DNA of 64,000 nucleotides, taken from the NCBI GenBank assembly GCA_036226585.1, contig CP108997.1:248001-312000 (forward strand). The letters run 5' to 3'. Below the pieces are notes generated by a model. The model did not search any database. It was not told the origin of the DNA and saw only the letters and a program-made list of their open reading frames with translations. Positions 22,025-30,128 of the stretch are shown here, one piece after another. Made by a program: the position numbers and the translations under genes. How positions within the stretch are numbered: the stretch's first letter is position 1; every line of letters starts with the position of its first letter. The DNA comes from Streptomyces sp. NBC_00708. GTDB taxonomy: Bacteria > Actinomycetota > Actinomycetes > Streptomycetales > Streptomycetaceae.

Positions 22025-22585
22025 ATGGGACACGGCGGAAATGTGATCGCGGAGCTCACCACGGACCACCGCGAGGTCGACGAACTGTTCGCGAGGATCG
22101 AGGCCCAGCCGGTCGGCGACGAGCAGCGCAGGAAGCTCGCCGACGAGCTGACGATCGAACTGGTCCGTCACTCCGTGGCGGAGGAGATGCACCTGTACCC
22201 GGTGGTGCGGCGGTACGTGGACGACGGCGACGACATGGCCGACAAGGAGCTGGAGGACCACGCGAAGGTGGAGCGGCACCTCAAGGAGCTGGAAGGGCTG
22301 CCGGCGGACGACCCGCAGTTCGACCACCTGGTGGCGACGCTGAAACTGGAGGTCAGCGAGCACGTGCGCGACGAGGAGAACCGGCTCTTCCCGCTGCTCG
22401 CGGCGGCCGTCTCCCCCGAGACCCTGGACCAGTTGGGCGAGAAGATCCGTGCGGCGAAGAAGACCGCCCCGACCCGTCCGCACCCCTCCGTCCCCGACAC
22501 CCCGCCCGGCAACAAGATCCTCGGCCCCGGTGCCGGGCTGGTCGACCGGGCCCGCGACCTGCTGAGCGGCCGCGGCAGGAGCTGA
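22025..22585 (+). CDS. Hemerythrin HHE-domain protein
   Basis: Predicted cytoplasmic four-helix bundle binding a di-iron centre, for oxygen or redox sensing or iron handling. Of 186 residues, about 1-145 form the HHE domain, with metal-ligand-like motifs in order: DHREVDELF, RHSVAEEMHLYP, DHAKVERHLKELE and HVRDEENRLFP. The last 40 residues are Pro/Lys-rich and probably disordered. The ATG has a GGAGAGG ribosome site. Such proteins are common in streptomycete stress regions. It ends 17 bp before the convergent gene. Confidence 0.9.
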   Translation: MGHGGNVIAELTTDHREVDELFARIEAQPVGDEQRRKLADELTIELVRHSVAEEMHLYPVVRRYVDDGDDMADKELEDHAKVERHLKELEGLPADDPQFDHLVATLKLEVSEHVRDEENRLFPLLAAAVSPETLDQLGEKIRAAKKTAPTRPHPSVPDTPPGNKILGPGAGLVDRARDLLSGRGRS

Positions 22586-22601
22586 GCCGTCCGCCGCGCG
22601 C

Positions 22602-23129
22602 TCAGCGGGCGCGGGCCGGACCGAGGCGCAGCCGGTCGAGCAGGTCCGCCTGGTGGAGGCGGGCTATCGGCTCCAGCAGATCGGGGTGGCGCAGCAGCGC
22701 GGTGGCCGCCAGATCGTGCGCGCTGGGCTCGGTCAGGCGGCGGAATTCCGCGGGGCCGGCCACGGTGTGCTCGCACCGGTCGAGCGCTCGCACCGCCTCC
22801 CTCGCCGCGTCGGACGCGGTGAGCAGATGGGCGGCCCAGCTGGCGACGACCTCGTCCACCCAGCTGCGCCAGGCCAGATCCTGCGGACTGCCCGCCGCGT
22901 GGCCGTCGGCGCCGGCGAGCGTGTCGAGCCGGGCCGAGCCGCCGGGACCGGTCAGGACCACCAGGGCGGCGTCCAGGTCCGTGGGGTAGCGCAGCCAGGT
23001 GGCCACGGTGACGGCCTGGCGGGCCTGCGCCTCGGCCAGGGCCGCGGTGAGCGGGCCCCCGCCGGCGGGAAAAGCGCGTGTCAGCCATCGGGTGGTGGCG
23101 GCTATGAGCGGGGAAAGGTCTGCGGGCAT
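22602..23129 (-). CDS. Hypothetical protein, 175 residues
   Basis: I do not recognise the family. It is a soluble, largely helical protein rich in Ala/Leu, with one cysteine (near residue 120), no signal peptide and no membrane segment. It has typical codon bias and a GAGGGGG ribosome site before the ATG, so it is very likely real. It is convergent with the hemerythrin-like gene and divergent from the Rieske oxidoreductase, with 174 bp between the two starts. Confidence 0.75.
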   Translation of the reverse strand: MPADLSPLIAATTRWLTRAFPAGGGPLTAALAEAQARQAVTVATWLRYPTDLDAALVVLTGPGGSARLDTLAGADGHAAGSPQDLAWRSWVDEVVASWAAHLLTASDAAREAVRALDRCEHTVAGPAEFRRLTEPSAHDLAATALLRHPDLLEPIARLHQADLLDRLRLGPARAR

Positions 23130-23303
23130 CGGGGCGCCCCCTCGGGTGCTGGATCGCCGTGCAGACTACTGCGCCGTCCCTCGCGCCCCGTATGACCCAG
23201 GGCACGTTCCGGCCGTGGCCCTCGTCATGGGCCGCCGTCACGGGCGGCGGCCGGACCAGAAAGCAGCGGGCCCGCCGGCCCGGAACGATCGGGAGAGCAC
23301 ACC

Positions 23304-24851
23304 ATGACCCACCCCCGTCCCCTGCCCGGACTGGACGAGTCCTTCTGGATGGACAGCACCGCCGCGCCGGACCACCCGTCCCTGGCCTCGGACACCGATG
23401 CGGACGTCGTCGTGATCGGCGGCGGGATCGCGGGCCTGAGCACGGCATGGGAGCTGAGCCGGACGGGGCGCAGCGTGGTGGTGCTGGAGGCGGACCGCAT
23501 CGCCGCGGGAGTCACCGGCTACACCACGGCCAAGGTCTCCGCGCTCCAGTCCCTGGTGTACGACAGGCTGCGGCGGACCAGGGGCGTGGACGCCACCCGG
23601 CTGTACGCGGCGTCGCAGCAGGACGCGGTGGACCGGGTGGCCGGGATCGTCGAGGAGCTGCGGATCGCGTGCGACCTGGAACGGGTGAGCGCGTACGCCT
23701 ACGCGGCCTCGGAGGCGTCACGGCCGCTGATCGAGGCGGAGGCGCGTGCGGCCGTCGAGGCGGGTCTCGACGCCGCGTACGTCACCGGGACCGGGCTGCC
23801 GTTCCCGGTCGCCGGGGCGGTACGGGCCGGGGGCCAGGCCCAGTTCCACCCGCGCAAGTACCTGCTGGCTCTGGCCGGGGACCTGGTCGCGCGCGGGGGC
23901 CGCATCTTCGAGCGCAGCCGGGTCACCGGTCTCGCGGAGGGCACGCCGTGCCGGGTGACCAGCGAGTCGGGGCGGACGGTGACGGCCAGGAACGTGGTCG
24001 TGGCCACGCACTACCCGGTCTTCGACCGCGCGATGCTGTTCGCCCGGCTCTCGCCCCGGCGGGAGCTGGTCGTCGCGGCGCCGATCGCGGCGGACGAGGC
24101 GCCGGAGGGCATGTACATCACGGAGGACGAGGGGAAGCGTTCGGTGCGCTCCGCCCCGCTCGACGACGCCAGGCGCCTGCTGATCGTGACCGGGGAGAGC
24201 TTCACACCGGGCACCGGGGACCCCGCGGAGGGGTTCCGCCGGCTCGACGGCTGGATGCACGAACGGTTCCCGGTGGGCCCGACGGCGTACCGGTGGGCGG
24301 CACAGGACAACGATCCCAGCGATACGGTGCCGCTCATCGGGCCGTTCCACATCGGGGCCCGTCATACGTATGTGGCGACCGGTTTCGGCGGCTGGGGCAT
24401 GACCGGTGGGGTGCTCGCCGGCCGTCTGCTGACCTCACTCATCTCCGAGGGAACCCCGGCGCTGCCGTGGGCGGAGCTGTACGACCCCCGTCGGCTGGGC
24501 AGCGCGGTGCGCGAGGCCGGGTCGCTGCTGGGAGCGCAGGCGGAGGTGGCGAAACACTTCGTCGGCGACCGGCTGCGCGTCAGCCACCTGGACTCGGTGA
24601 GCCAGGTCCCGCCGGGCACGGGGGCGGTGGTCCGGGTGAAGGGCCGTCGCTGCGCCGTGTACCGGGATCCGGACGGCAGCGTACGTGCGGTGTCCGCGCG
24701 CTGTACGCATCTGGGGTGTCTGGTCGCGTTCAACGAGGCGGAGACGGCGTGGGAGTGCCCGTGCCACGGATCGCGTTTCGCTGTCGACGGGACGGTGCTC
24801 CAGGGCCCGGCGGTCCGGCCGCTGGAGGTGCTGGACCCCGGCGAGGGGTGA
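23304..24851 (+). CDS. FAD-dependent oxidoreductase with C-terminal Rieske domain
   Basis: Fusion of a DadA/glycine-oxidase-type FAD enzyme with a Rieske [2Fe-2S] domain, 515 residues. The dinucleotide-binding motif is VVIGGGIAGLS (36-46); the FAD domain closes with a GFGGWGMTGG block near residue 360. The Rieske domain has C467-T-H469 and C485-P-C-H488 as cluster ligands, with C472 and C487 placed to form the usual disulfide. The electron donor and substrate are unknown; these fusions are widespread in bacteria and usually annotated only as oxidoreductases. No signal peptide is seen. It is convergent with the FemX gene, 15 bp away. Confidence 0.92.
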   Translation: MTHPRPLPGLDESFWMDSTAAPDHPSLASDTDADVVVIGGGIAGLSTAWELSRTGRSVVVLEADRIAAGVTGYTTAKVSALQSLVYDRLRRTRGVDATRLYAASQQDAVDRVAGIVEELRIACDLERVSAYAYAASEASRPLIEAEARAAVEAGLDAAYVTGTGLPFPVAGAVRAGGQAQFHPRKYLLALAGDLVARGGRIFERSRVTGLAEGTPCRVTSESGRTVTARNVVVATHYPVFDRAMLFARLSPRRELVVAAPIAADEAPEGMYITEDEGKRSVRSAPLDDARRLLIVTGESFTPGTGDPAEGFRRLDGWMHERFPVGPTAYRWAAQDNDPSDTVPLIGPFHIGARHTYVATGFGGWGMTGGVLAGRLLTSLISEGTPALPWAELYDPRRLGSAVREAGSLLGAQAEVAKHFVGDRLRVSHLDSVSQVPPGTGAVVRVKGRRCAVYRDPDGSVRAVSARCTHLGCLVAFNEAETAWECPCHGSRFAVDGTVLQGPAVRPLEVLDPGEG

Positions 24852-24866
24852 ATCCCGCGGGGAGCG

Positions 24867-25988
24867 CTACCGCCGGGCCAGGTACAGGTTGAACGCCTTG
24901 TGCAGGACCTTGTTGAGCGGGTAGTCCCACTCGCCGGCGTACTCGGCCGCCTGTCCCCCGGTGCCGGCCTTGAAGCGGAGCAGGCCCAGCAGGTGGTTGC
25001 TCTCGTCGAGCGTGTCGGTCGTGCCCCGGAAGTCGTAGACGTGCGCGCCCAGGGCGTGGGCGTCGCGGATCATCTGCCACTGGATGGCGTTGTTGGGCTG
25101 GACCTCGCGCCTGCGGCTGGTGGAGGCGCCGTACGAATACCAGACGTGGCCGCCGACGGTGAGCATGGTGGCGGCGGCCAGCACGTCCCCGTCGTGCGCC
25201 GCGAGGTAGAGCCGCATCCGGTCCGGGTGTTCGGCGGTGAGCGCCTTCCACATGCGCTGGAAGTACTCCACGGGGCGGGGGATGAACCGGTCGCGCTCGG
25301 CGGTCTCGGTGTAGAGGGCGTAGAAGGTGTCCAGGTCGGCGTAGTCGCCCCGGACGACCTTGACGCCCGCCTTGTCCGCCTTCTTGATGTTGCGGCGCCA
25401 CAGCTGGTTGAAGCCGCTCAGGATCTCGTCGAGCGAGCGGCCCGCGAGGGGGAGCTGGAAGACGTAGCGCGGCTGGCCGGCGGCGAAGCCCTCCTCGCTG
25501 TCGCCGCCGGACTGCTGCCAGCCCGCGGCCCGCAGACGGCCCATCAGCGCGAAGGCGCGTGGGTCCTGTTCCGTGGGGGCGACCTCGCCGAGGCGGTGCG
25601 CATCCGGGTCGGCGACGGCCTCCTTCACGGTGGCCGCGTCCCAGCGGCGGGCGACGACGGGCGGGCCCATCTTCACGGTGAACGCGCCCTGCCCCTTGAG
25701 GTGGTCGAGGAGCGGCTTCAGCCACCGGTCGAGGTCGTCGTCGTACCAGTCGATCACGGGCCCCTCGGGGAGATAGGCGAGGAAGCGCTTGAGCTTCGGG
25801 AGCGGCCGGTACAGGACCAGGGCCACGCCGGTGATCCGGCCGGTGTCGTCGAACCAGCCGAGGCTCTCCGCCCGCCAGTCGGGTTTCACCTCGCCCCAGG
25901 ACGGGACCTGCATGTGGCTCGCCGACGGCAGGCTGTCGACGAACGCCATGTGCTCGTCCCGGCTGATCGTCCTCAGGCGGAGGTCCAT
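24867..25988 (-). CDS. femX: FemABX-family peptidyltransferase (FemX-like)
   Basis: Transfers an amino acid from aminoacyl-tRNA onto the peptidoglycan stem peptide. In streptomycetes FemX adds the first glycine of the LL-Dap interpeptide bridge. 373 residues with the twin GNAT-like layout of the family; the second half contains NQLWRRNIKKADKAGV, FIPRPVEYFQRMW and YDFRGTTDTLDESNHLLGLLRFKAG, the usual signature blocks. The acceptor specificity is inferred from family and organism, not from individual residues. It acts at the inner face of the membrane. A single gene; the MFS gene follows 118 bp further left on the same strand. Confidence 0.9.
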   Translation of the reverse strand: MDLRLRTISRDEHMAFVDSLPSASHMQVPSWGEVKPDWRAESLGWFDDTGRITGVALVLYRPLPKLKRFLAYLPEGPVIDWYDDDLDRWLKPLLDHLKGQGAFTVKMGPPVVARRWDAATVKEAVADPDAHRLGEVAPTEQDPRAFALMGRLRAAGWQQSGGDSEEGFAAGQPRYVFQLPLAGRSLDEILSGFNQLWRRNIKKADKAGVKVVRGDYADLDTFYALYTETAERDRFIPRPVEYFQRMWKALTAEHPDRMRLYLAAHDGDVLAAATMLTVGGHVWYSYGASTSRRREVQPNNAIQWQMIRDAHALGAHVYDFRGTTDTLDESNHLLGLLRFKAGTGGQAAEYAGEWDYPLNKVLHKAFNLYLARR

Positions 25989-26105
25989 CGGTCTGCTCCT
26001 CGTTCACCGGTCGTGATCCTCTGGCAGCGTACTGGCGGCCGCCGTGACCCACGAGGCGAGCGGTCCGGGGGCGGGCGTTCGGGCGAGCCGTCCGCCGGGT
26101 CCGGA

Positions 26106-27476
26106 TCAGCGCCGGGGCAGCAGCGACGCCGGGAGCAGGCCGAGCGCGGCGAGGGCGGCGACCGCCGGCAGTGCATGCCCCGTGCCGGGCCACGGAGCGG
26201 CGAGGGCCGGTTGCGCCGGTGCGGTGAGGGGCATCAGCCCGGCGGCGACGGCGATCCCGAGCGTCGGACCCACGTTCATGGAGGTCTGCTTGAGGCCCCC
26301 GACCACCCCCGCGTATCCGGGTGGCGCGTCCCCGACGACGGTGCCGGTGGCGGTGACCATGACGGCGGTGAAGCCCGCGCCCAGGAGCGCGAGGACCAGG
26401 CCCGTCCCGGTCCAGGAGGCCCCCGGGGACAGTTGGGAGAGGCCCAGGACGGCGGCCACGACGCCCATCTGGCCGGTGAGCGCGGTGCGGCGGGGCCCGA
26501 ACCGGGCCAGGGCGGCCGATGCGACGGGCGCTCCGGCGATCATGAGCAGGGTCAGCGGCAGGCAGCGCAGTCCGCAGGCGAGCGGGCCGAGGCCGAGGCC
26601 CTGCTGCAGGAAGAAGGTGATCACGAACAGCGCGCCGAACAGCCCGCCGGAGGTGGTGAGCAGTAGCGCCATCGAGGCCATCACGGGTACCGAGCGCGTC
26701 ACCGCCGGCGGCACGACCGGCTGTGCGCTGCGGTGTTCGTGGCCGATCAGTGCCGCCCCGAGCAGCGCGCTCAGCAGGAGACCGAGCCCGGTTCCGGCGC
26801 CGGTCCAGCCCTCCTCCGGGATACCTGCCAGGGTGTGGACGAGGACGGCGAGCGCGGCGGCCAGCAGGGCGCCGGCGGCGAGGTCGAACCGGCGGAAGGC
26901 GACGCGCGGCACGTCGGGGACGCGTACGGCAAGGGTGAGGGCGGCGATGGCGAGGGCGGCCGGAATGTTGATCAGGAACACGGCCCGCCACCCCCAGTGC
27001 GTGACCAGCACTCCGCCGAGCACCGGCCCGGCCGCCGCGGCCACCCCGATCGCGCTGGTGCGGAGGGCGACCGCCGCGCCGAGCCGGTCCGCCGGGTACA
27101 CGAGCCGGAGCAGGGCGAGCGTCGCCGGTTGCAGGAGGGCGCCGAACACGCCCTGGGCGGCGCGCAGCGCGATGACCCAGCCGATGCCCGGGGCGAGCCC
27201 GATGCCCGCCGACGCGGCGCCGAAGCCGAGCGCCCCGACGCACAGCAGCCTCCGGTGCCCGTACCGGTCCCCCAGCCGCCCGGCGACGACGAGGAGGGCG
27301 GCGACGGCGAGCAGGTAGCCGGTGCTCGTCCACTGGACCTGGGTCACCGTCGCCCCGAGATCGCGGCGCAGCTCCGGCTGGGCGACGAGCAGCACCGTGC
27401 CGTCCAGGGCCACGATCATCGCGCCCGCCACCGAGGCCAGGAGCGCGGCGCGGGGCCGCACCGCGGTGGTCGTCAC
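26106..27476 (-). CDS. MFS drug-efflux transporter (14-TM, EmrB/QacA type)
   Basis: Proton-coupled exporter of 456 residues with about 14 hydrophobic segments. Motif A appears as GRLGDRYGHRRL, and the first segment contains LDGTVLLVAQP, matching motif D1 of the drug:H+ antiporter-2 family. GTG 27476 starts the protein directly before TM1 and overlaps the TetR stop as GTGA. An upstream in-frame extension to 27620 would only translate the regulator gene in the wrong frame and is rejected. Co-transcription with the TetR gene suggests that the regulator's ligand is also the transport substrate; the substrate itself is unknown. Confidence 0.92.
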   Translation of the reverse strand: MTTTAVRPRAALLASVAGAMIVALDGTVLLVAQPELRRDLGATVTQVQWTSTGYLLAVAALLVVAGRLGDRYGHRRLLCVGALGFGAASAGIGLAPGIGWVIALRAAQGVFGALLQPATLALLRLVYPADRLGAAVALRTSAIGVAAAAGPVLGGVLVTHWGWRAVFLINIPAALAIAALTLAVRVPDVPRVAFRRFDLAAGALLAAALAVLVHTLAGIPEEGWTGAGTGLGLLLSALLGAALIGHEHRSAQPVVPPAVTRSVPVMASMALLLTTSGGLFGALFVITFFLQQGLGLGPLACGLRCLPLTLLMIAGAPVASAALARFGPRRTALTGQMGVVAAVLGLSQLSPGASWTGTGLVLALLGAGFTAVMVTATGTVVGDAPPGYAGVVGGLKQTSMNVGPTLGIAVAAGLMPLTAPAQPALAAPWPGTGHALPAVAALAALGLLPASLLPRR

Positions 27477-28189
27477 GGGTTCACCCGGCCGAGATGGGCG
27501 TCGAGCACCGCCGTGACGAGGGGGTCCGGCCCGTCGCCGCCCTCGGGAAGCGAGGTGCCCAGGGCGAGCGGGAGGGCGCCGCTGGCCCGGAGTACGGCGA
27601 TGCCGTGCAGGTTGGTCCACAGGGCGGCCGCGGTCACGGCGGGCGGCGGGGCGGATGCGTACGAGGGGCCCGTGCAGCGCGCCCTCCAGTGGTCGCGGTC
27701 CCGGGCGACGAGCTCGACGAGGTGCGCGAACAGCGGGAGGGTCGAGTCGCGCAGCCGCGGCAGGTCCGTCGTCCCGGCGTCGGCGGGGGCCGCCTCGGAC
27801 CGCGCCCCGCCCTCCTGAGCCCCGGCCGGCCGCGCGTCACCCGCATGGGCCTCGCTGTCGAGCAGGTCGTGGCGGAACATCAGCTCGAACATGCCGCGGT
27901 GCTCCGCCGCGTGGACCAGGAACGCCTCGGCGAGGGCCCGCAGCCGGTCGCGCGGGGTCCGTGCTCCCTCCGTCGCCGCCGCCAGCCGGGCGGTGAGGTC
28001 GGTGAAGCCCCGCCGGGCGATGGCGGAGAGCAGGGAGTGGTGCGTCGGGAAGTAGCGGCGTGGTGCCCCGTGGGACACCCCCGCCCGGCGGGCGATCTCG
28101 CGGAGGCCCAGCGCGGCGGAGCCTTCGGTCATGACGAGGTCGACGCCCGCGTCGACCAGGCGTTCCCGCAGGGGGTTCGAGTGATCCAT
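27473..28189 (-). CDS. TetR-family transcriptional regulator
   Basis: Probable autoregulated repressor of the coupled MFS gene, 238 residues. The N-terminal helix-turn-helix spans about residues 24-47 (LREIARRAGVSHGAPRRYFPTHHSLL). The C-terminal ligand domain includes FRHDLL and a variable Ala/Gly-rich insert near 115-140. The ATG (28189-28187) directly abuts the operator-like inverted repeat and has no ribosome site, so the mRNA is probably leaderless. The next gene begins inside its stop codon. Confidence 0.93.
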   Translation of the reverse strand: MDHSNPLRERLVDAGVDLVMTEGSAALGLREIARRAGVSHGAPRRYFPTHHSLLSAIARRGFTDLTARLAAATEGARTPRDRLRALAEAFLVHAAEHRGMFELMFRHDLLDSEAHAGDARPAGAQEGGARSEAAPADAGTTDLPRLRDSTLPLFAHLVELVARDRDHWRARCTGPSYASAPPPAVTAAALWTNLHGIAVLRASGALPLALGTSLPEGGDGPDPLVTAVLDAHLGRVNP

Positions 28190-28225
28190 AGACAGTGTCT
28201 ACCAGGTGGACGTAGACACTGTCTA
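28189..28225. promoter_or_regulatory. Symmetric TetR operator with overlapping divergent promoters
   Basis: TAGACAGTGTCTAC (28189-28202) and its exact complement (28212-28225) flank 9 bp; each half is itself a near-palindrome. The hexamer TAGACA occurs at matching places on both strands, 18 bp apart, so each strand offers a -35/-10-like pair. The minus-strand pair would start transcription at about the TetR ATG. The plus-strand pair would start near 28226, about 90 nt before gvpO. Confidence 0.75.
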
Positions 28226-28314
28226 CGGGGCGGTGCGTGAGGGCATCGCGCAGCGCGCGTCCCAATGACCTCGCCCAAGATGCGGGGGCGGTGAGAGTGA
28301 GCAGACTGGGTGCC

Positions 28315-28635
28315 ATGGCAGATCAGCGGCGCTCCCATGCCGGAACCACGAAAACAGCGACCACTCGTCGCGCCTCGTCCGCACGGGGCCCCGAGCATGC
28401 GGCCCGCGCTGCCTGCCAGAGCCTGGAGGGTCTCATCGACCACCATGCGGAGGGCGTGTCCGCCGTCCGGCGCACCGACGACGGCTGGTGCGTCGTCGTG
28501 GACGTTCTCGAAGTGCCCCGGATTCCGGACACCACGAGCCTCCTCGCCTCCTACGAGGTGCAGCTGGACCGGTCCGGTGAGCTCCTGGAGTACCGCAGGG
28601 TCCGCCGGTACCGCCGGGGCGCCGCCGACGAGTGA
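28315..28635 (+). CDS. gvpO: Gas vesicle protein GvpO
   Basis: First gene of the gas-vesicle operon, 106 residues. The conserved GvpO core is clear: EGLIDHHAEGVSAVRRTDDG, then VVDVLEVPRIPDTTSLLASYEV and YRRVRRYRRG. The N-terminal 30 residues are Arg/Thr/Ser-rich and disordered. GvpO is needed for vesicle formation in some archaea and bacteria; its exact role is unresolved. ATG 28315 is chosen to match family length; upstream in-frame GTG codons near 28291-28297 are possible. It is transcribed away from the tetR gene and starts 90 bp from that gene's operator. Confidence 0.92.
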   Translation: MADQRRSHAGTTKTATTRRASSARGPEHAARAACQSLEGLIDHHAEGVSAVRRTDDGWCVVVDVLEVPRIPDTTSLLASYEVQLDRSGELLEYRRVRRYRRGAADE

Positions 28636-28668
28636 GCCGCGTCCACTCCCCTGCCGGAAGGACATTCC

Positions 28669-29112
28669 ATGACCGCGACCACCTACTCCGACGAAGTCGT
28701 CGCCTGCCCGCCGCGCGCCGGCACCCTGTACGACGTCCTGGAGCTGATCCTCGACCGGGGCATGGTGATCGATGTGTTCATCAGGGTCTCCCTGGTCGGC
28801 ATCGAGATCCTCAAGATAGACGCGCGCATCGTCGTCGCGAGCGTGGACACCTATCTGCGGTTCGCCGAGGCGTGCAACCGGCTCGACCTGGAGCGGGACT
28901 CCGGCAGCACCACCGTTCCGGAGCTGATCGGCGGCGGCGCCGTCAAGTCCATCGGCAAGCGGAAGGTGCGCAAGGCGGCCGAGTCGGTGGGCGACACCGT
29001 GCGCAAGGCGGTCGGCGGCGACGAGGCGGAGGAGGAGCCGGAGGAGCGGCCGAGGAAGCGGCGTGCCCCGGCGCGCAGCAGTGAGAGCCGGCGCCGCCGT
29101 GTGGAGGCCTGA
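28669..29112 (+). CDS. gvpA: Gas vesicle structural protein GvpA
   Basis: Major shell protein of the gas vesicle. Residues 18-72 carry the amphipathic GvpA fold: LYDVLELILDRGMVIDVFIRV followed by GIEILKIDARIVVASVDTYL. At 147 residues it is about twice the size of cyanobacterial GvpA. The extra C-terminal half is charged, acidic around 131-140 of the KAVGGDEAEEEPEE block and then Arg-rich, as in other streptomycete GvpA proteins. It is 33 bp downstream of gvpO. Two further GvpA-fold paralogues, gvpJ and gvpS, occur later in the operon. Confidence 0.95.
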   Translation: MTATTYSDEVVACPPRAGTLYDVLELILDRGMVIDVFIRVSLVGIEILKIDARIVVASVDTYLRFAEACNRLDLERDSGSTTVPELIGGGAVKSIGKRKVRKAAESVGDTVRKAVGGDEAEEEPEERPRKRRAPARSSESRRRRVEA

Positions 29113-29115
29113 GCC

Positions 29116-29865
29116 GTGACAGCCGACGGTGTGTACGTCTACGCGATCACCCGGGCGGGCATCACCCTGCCCGACGGGCAGGGCGGAGTGGGCGGTCCGC
29201 CCGCCCGCCCCCGTACCGTCCGGCACGGCCGGCTGGCCGCCGTCGTCAGCGACGCTCCCCCGGATCTCCGGGCACGTCGCCGCGATCTGCTGGCTCATCA
29301 GGACCTGCTGCTGCGCCTCATGGACGAGGGGCCCGTACTGCCCATGCGGTTCGGCATGGTCGCTCCCGGCCGGGACACCGTGCTGCGACAGCTGGCGGCC
29401 GACGAGGCGGCTCACACGGAGGCCCTGGAACGGCTCGCGGGCTGCCACGAGATCAACGTCAAGGCGCTGGCGGCCGAGGACGCGCTCGCCGATGTCGTCG
29501 CCGAGGACAGCACCGTACGCAGGCTCCGTGACGCCGCGCGCCGGCGTCCGGGGTACGAGGCCAGTCTGCGGCTGGGCGAGGCGGTGGCCGCCGCCCTCGC
29601 GCGCCGGGCGTCCGACGCGGGACGACGGCTGCTGCGGGAACTGACGCCGAGGGCGCGGGCGGTGGCGGCGGGCCCGGAGGTCCAGGGGTGCGCCCTCAAC
29701 GTCTCGTTCCTGGTGGAACGCGGGGCCGGTGAGGACTTCATGGCCGAGGCGCACCGGTTCGCGGGCGCCCACCGGAGCCATGTGCGGCTCCGTCTGGCCG
29801 GGCCGCTGCCGTGCTACAGCTTCGTGGCCGCCGAGGCCCGCCCGGCGCCTGTGGGCGGTGGCTGA
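29116..29865 (+). CDS. gvpF: Gas vesicle protein GvpF (GvpF/L family)
   Basis: Accessory protein of the GvpF/L family, thought to bind GvpA and help vesicle nucleation. 249 residues; starts VYVYAITRAG, with a conserved PMRFGMVAP block near residue 75 and LNVSFLVERG near 195, typical of the two-domain family. GTG 29116 lies 3 nt after the gvpA stop, so translation is probably coupled. gvpL downstream is its paralogue. Confidence 0.93.
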   Translation: MTADGVYVYAITRAGITLPDGQGGVGGPPARPRTVRHGRLAAVVSDAPPDLRARRRDLLAHQDLLLRLMDEGPVLPMRFGMVAPGRDTVLRQLAADEAAHTEALERLAGCHEINVKALAAEDALADVVAEDSTVRRLRDAARRRPGYEASLRLGEAVAAALARRASDAGRRLLRELTPRARAVAAGPEVQGCALNVSFLVERGAGEDFMAEAHRFAGAHRSHVRLRLAGPLPCYSFVAAEARPAPVGGG

Positions 29866-29866
29866 G

Positions 29867-30121
29867 ATGGGCCTGATCACCGGGCTGCTCACCCTGCCCG
29901 TCGCCCCTGTCCGGGGGGTGGTCTGGGTGGCGGAGAAGCTTCACGACGCGGCGGAGCGGGAGCTTCACGATCCCCACGTCCTGCGCACGCAACTGGCCGT
30001 ACTCAACCAGGAGTTGGAGGCCGGGGACATCACGCCGGAGGAATTCGAACGGGAAGAGGAGCGGCTGCTCGACCGGCTGCACGCCGCTCGGACAGGCCGA
30101 GAGCCAAGCGATCGAAGGTGA
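29867..30121 (+). CDS. gvpG: Gas vesicle protein GvpG
   Basis: Small accessory protein of 84 residues: MGLITGLLTLPVAPVRGVVW, then a helical acidic segment (ELEAGDITPEEFEREEERLL) typical of GvpG. The ATG begins one base after the gvpF stop. An in-frame extension to 29729 only overlaps gvpF and is rejected. Function is inferred from family and operon position. Confidence 0.92.
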   Translation: MGLITGLLTLPVAPVRGVVWVAEKLHDAAERELHDPHVLRTQLAVLNQELEAGDITPEEFEREEERLLDRLHAARTGREPSDRR

Positions 30122-30128
30122 CGTACTC

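Noticed and set aside
27477-27620. Extended N-terminus of the MFS transporter
   Set aside because: An Arg/Pro-rich segment overlapping the TetR gene; GTG 27476 directly before TM1 with a GTGA overlap is a better start.
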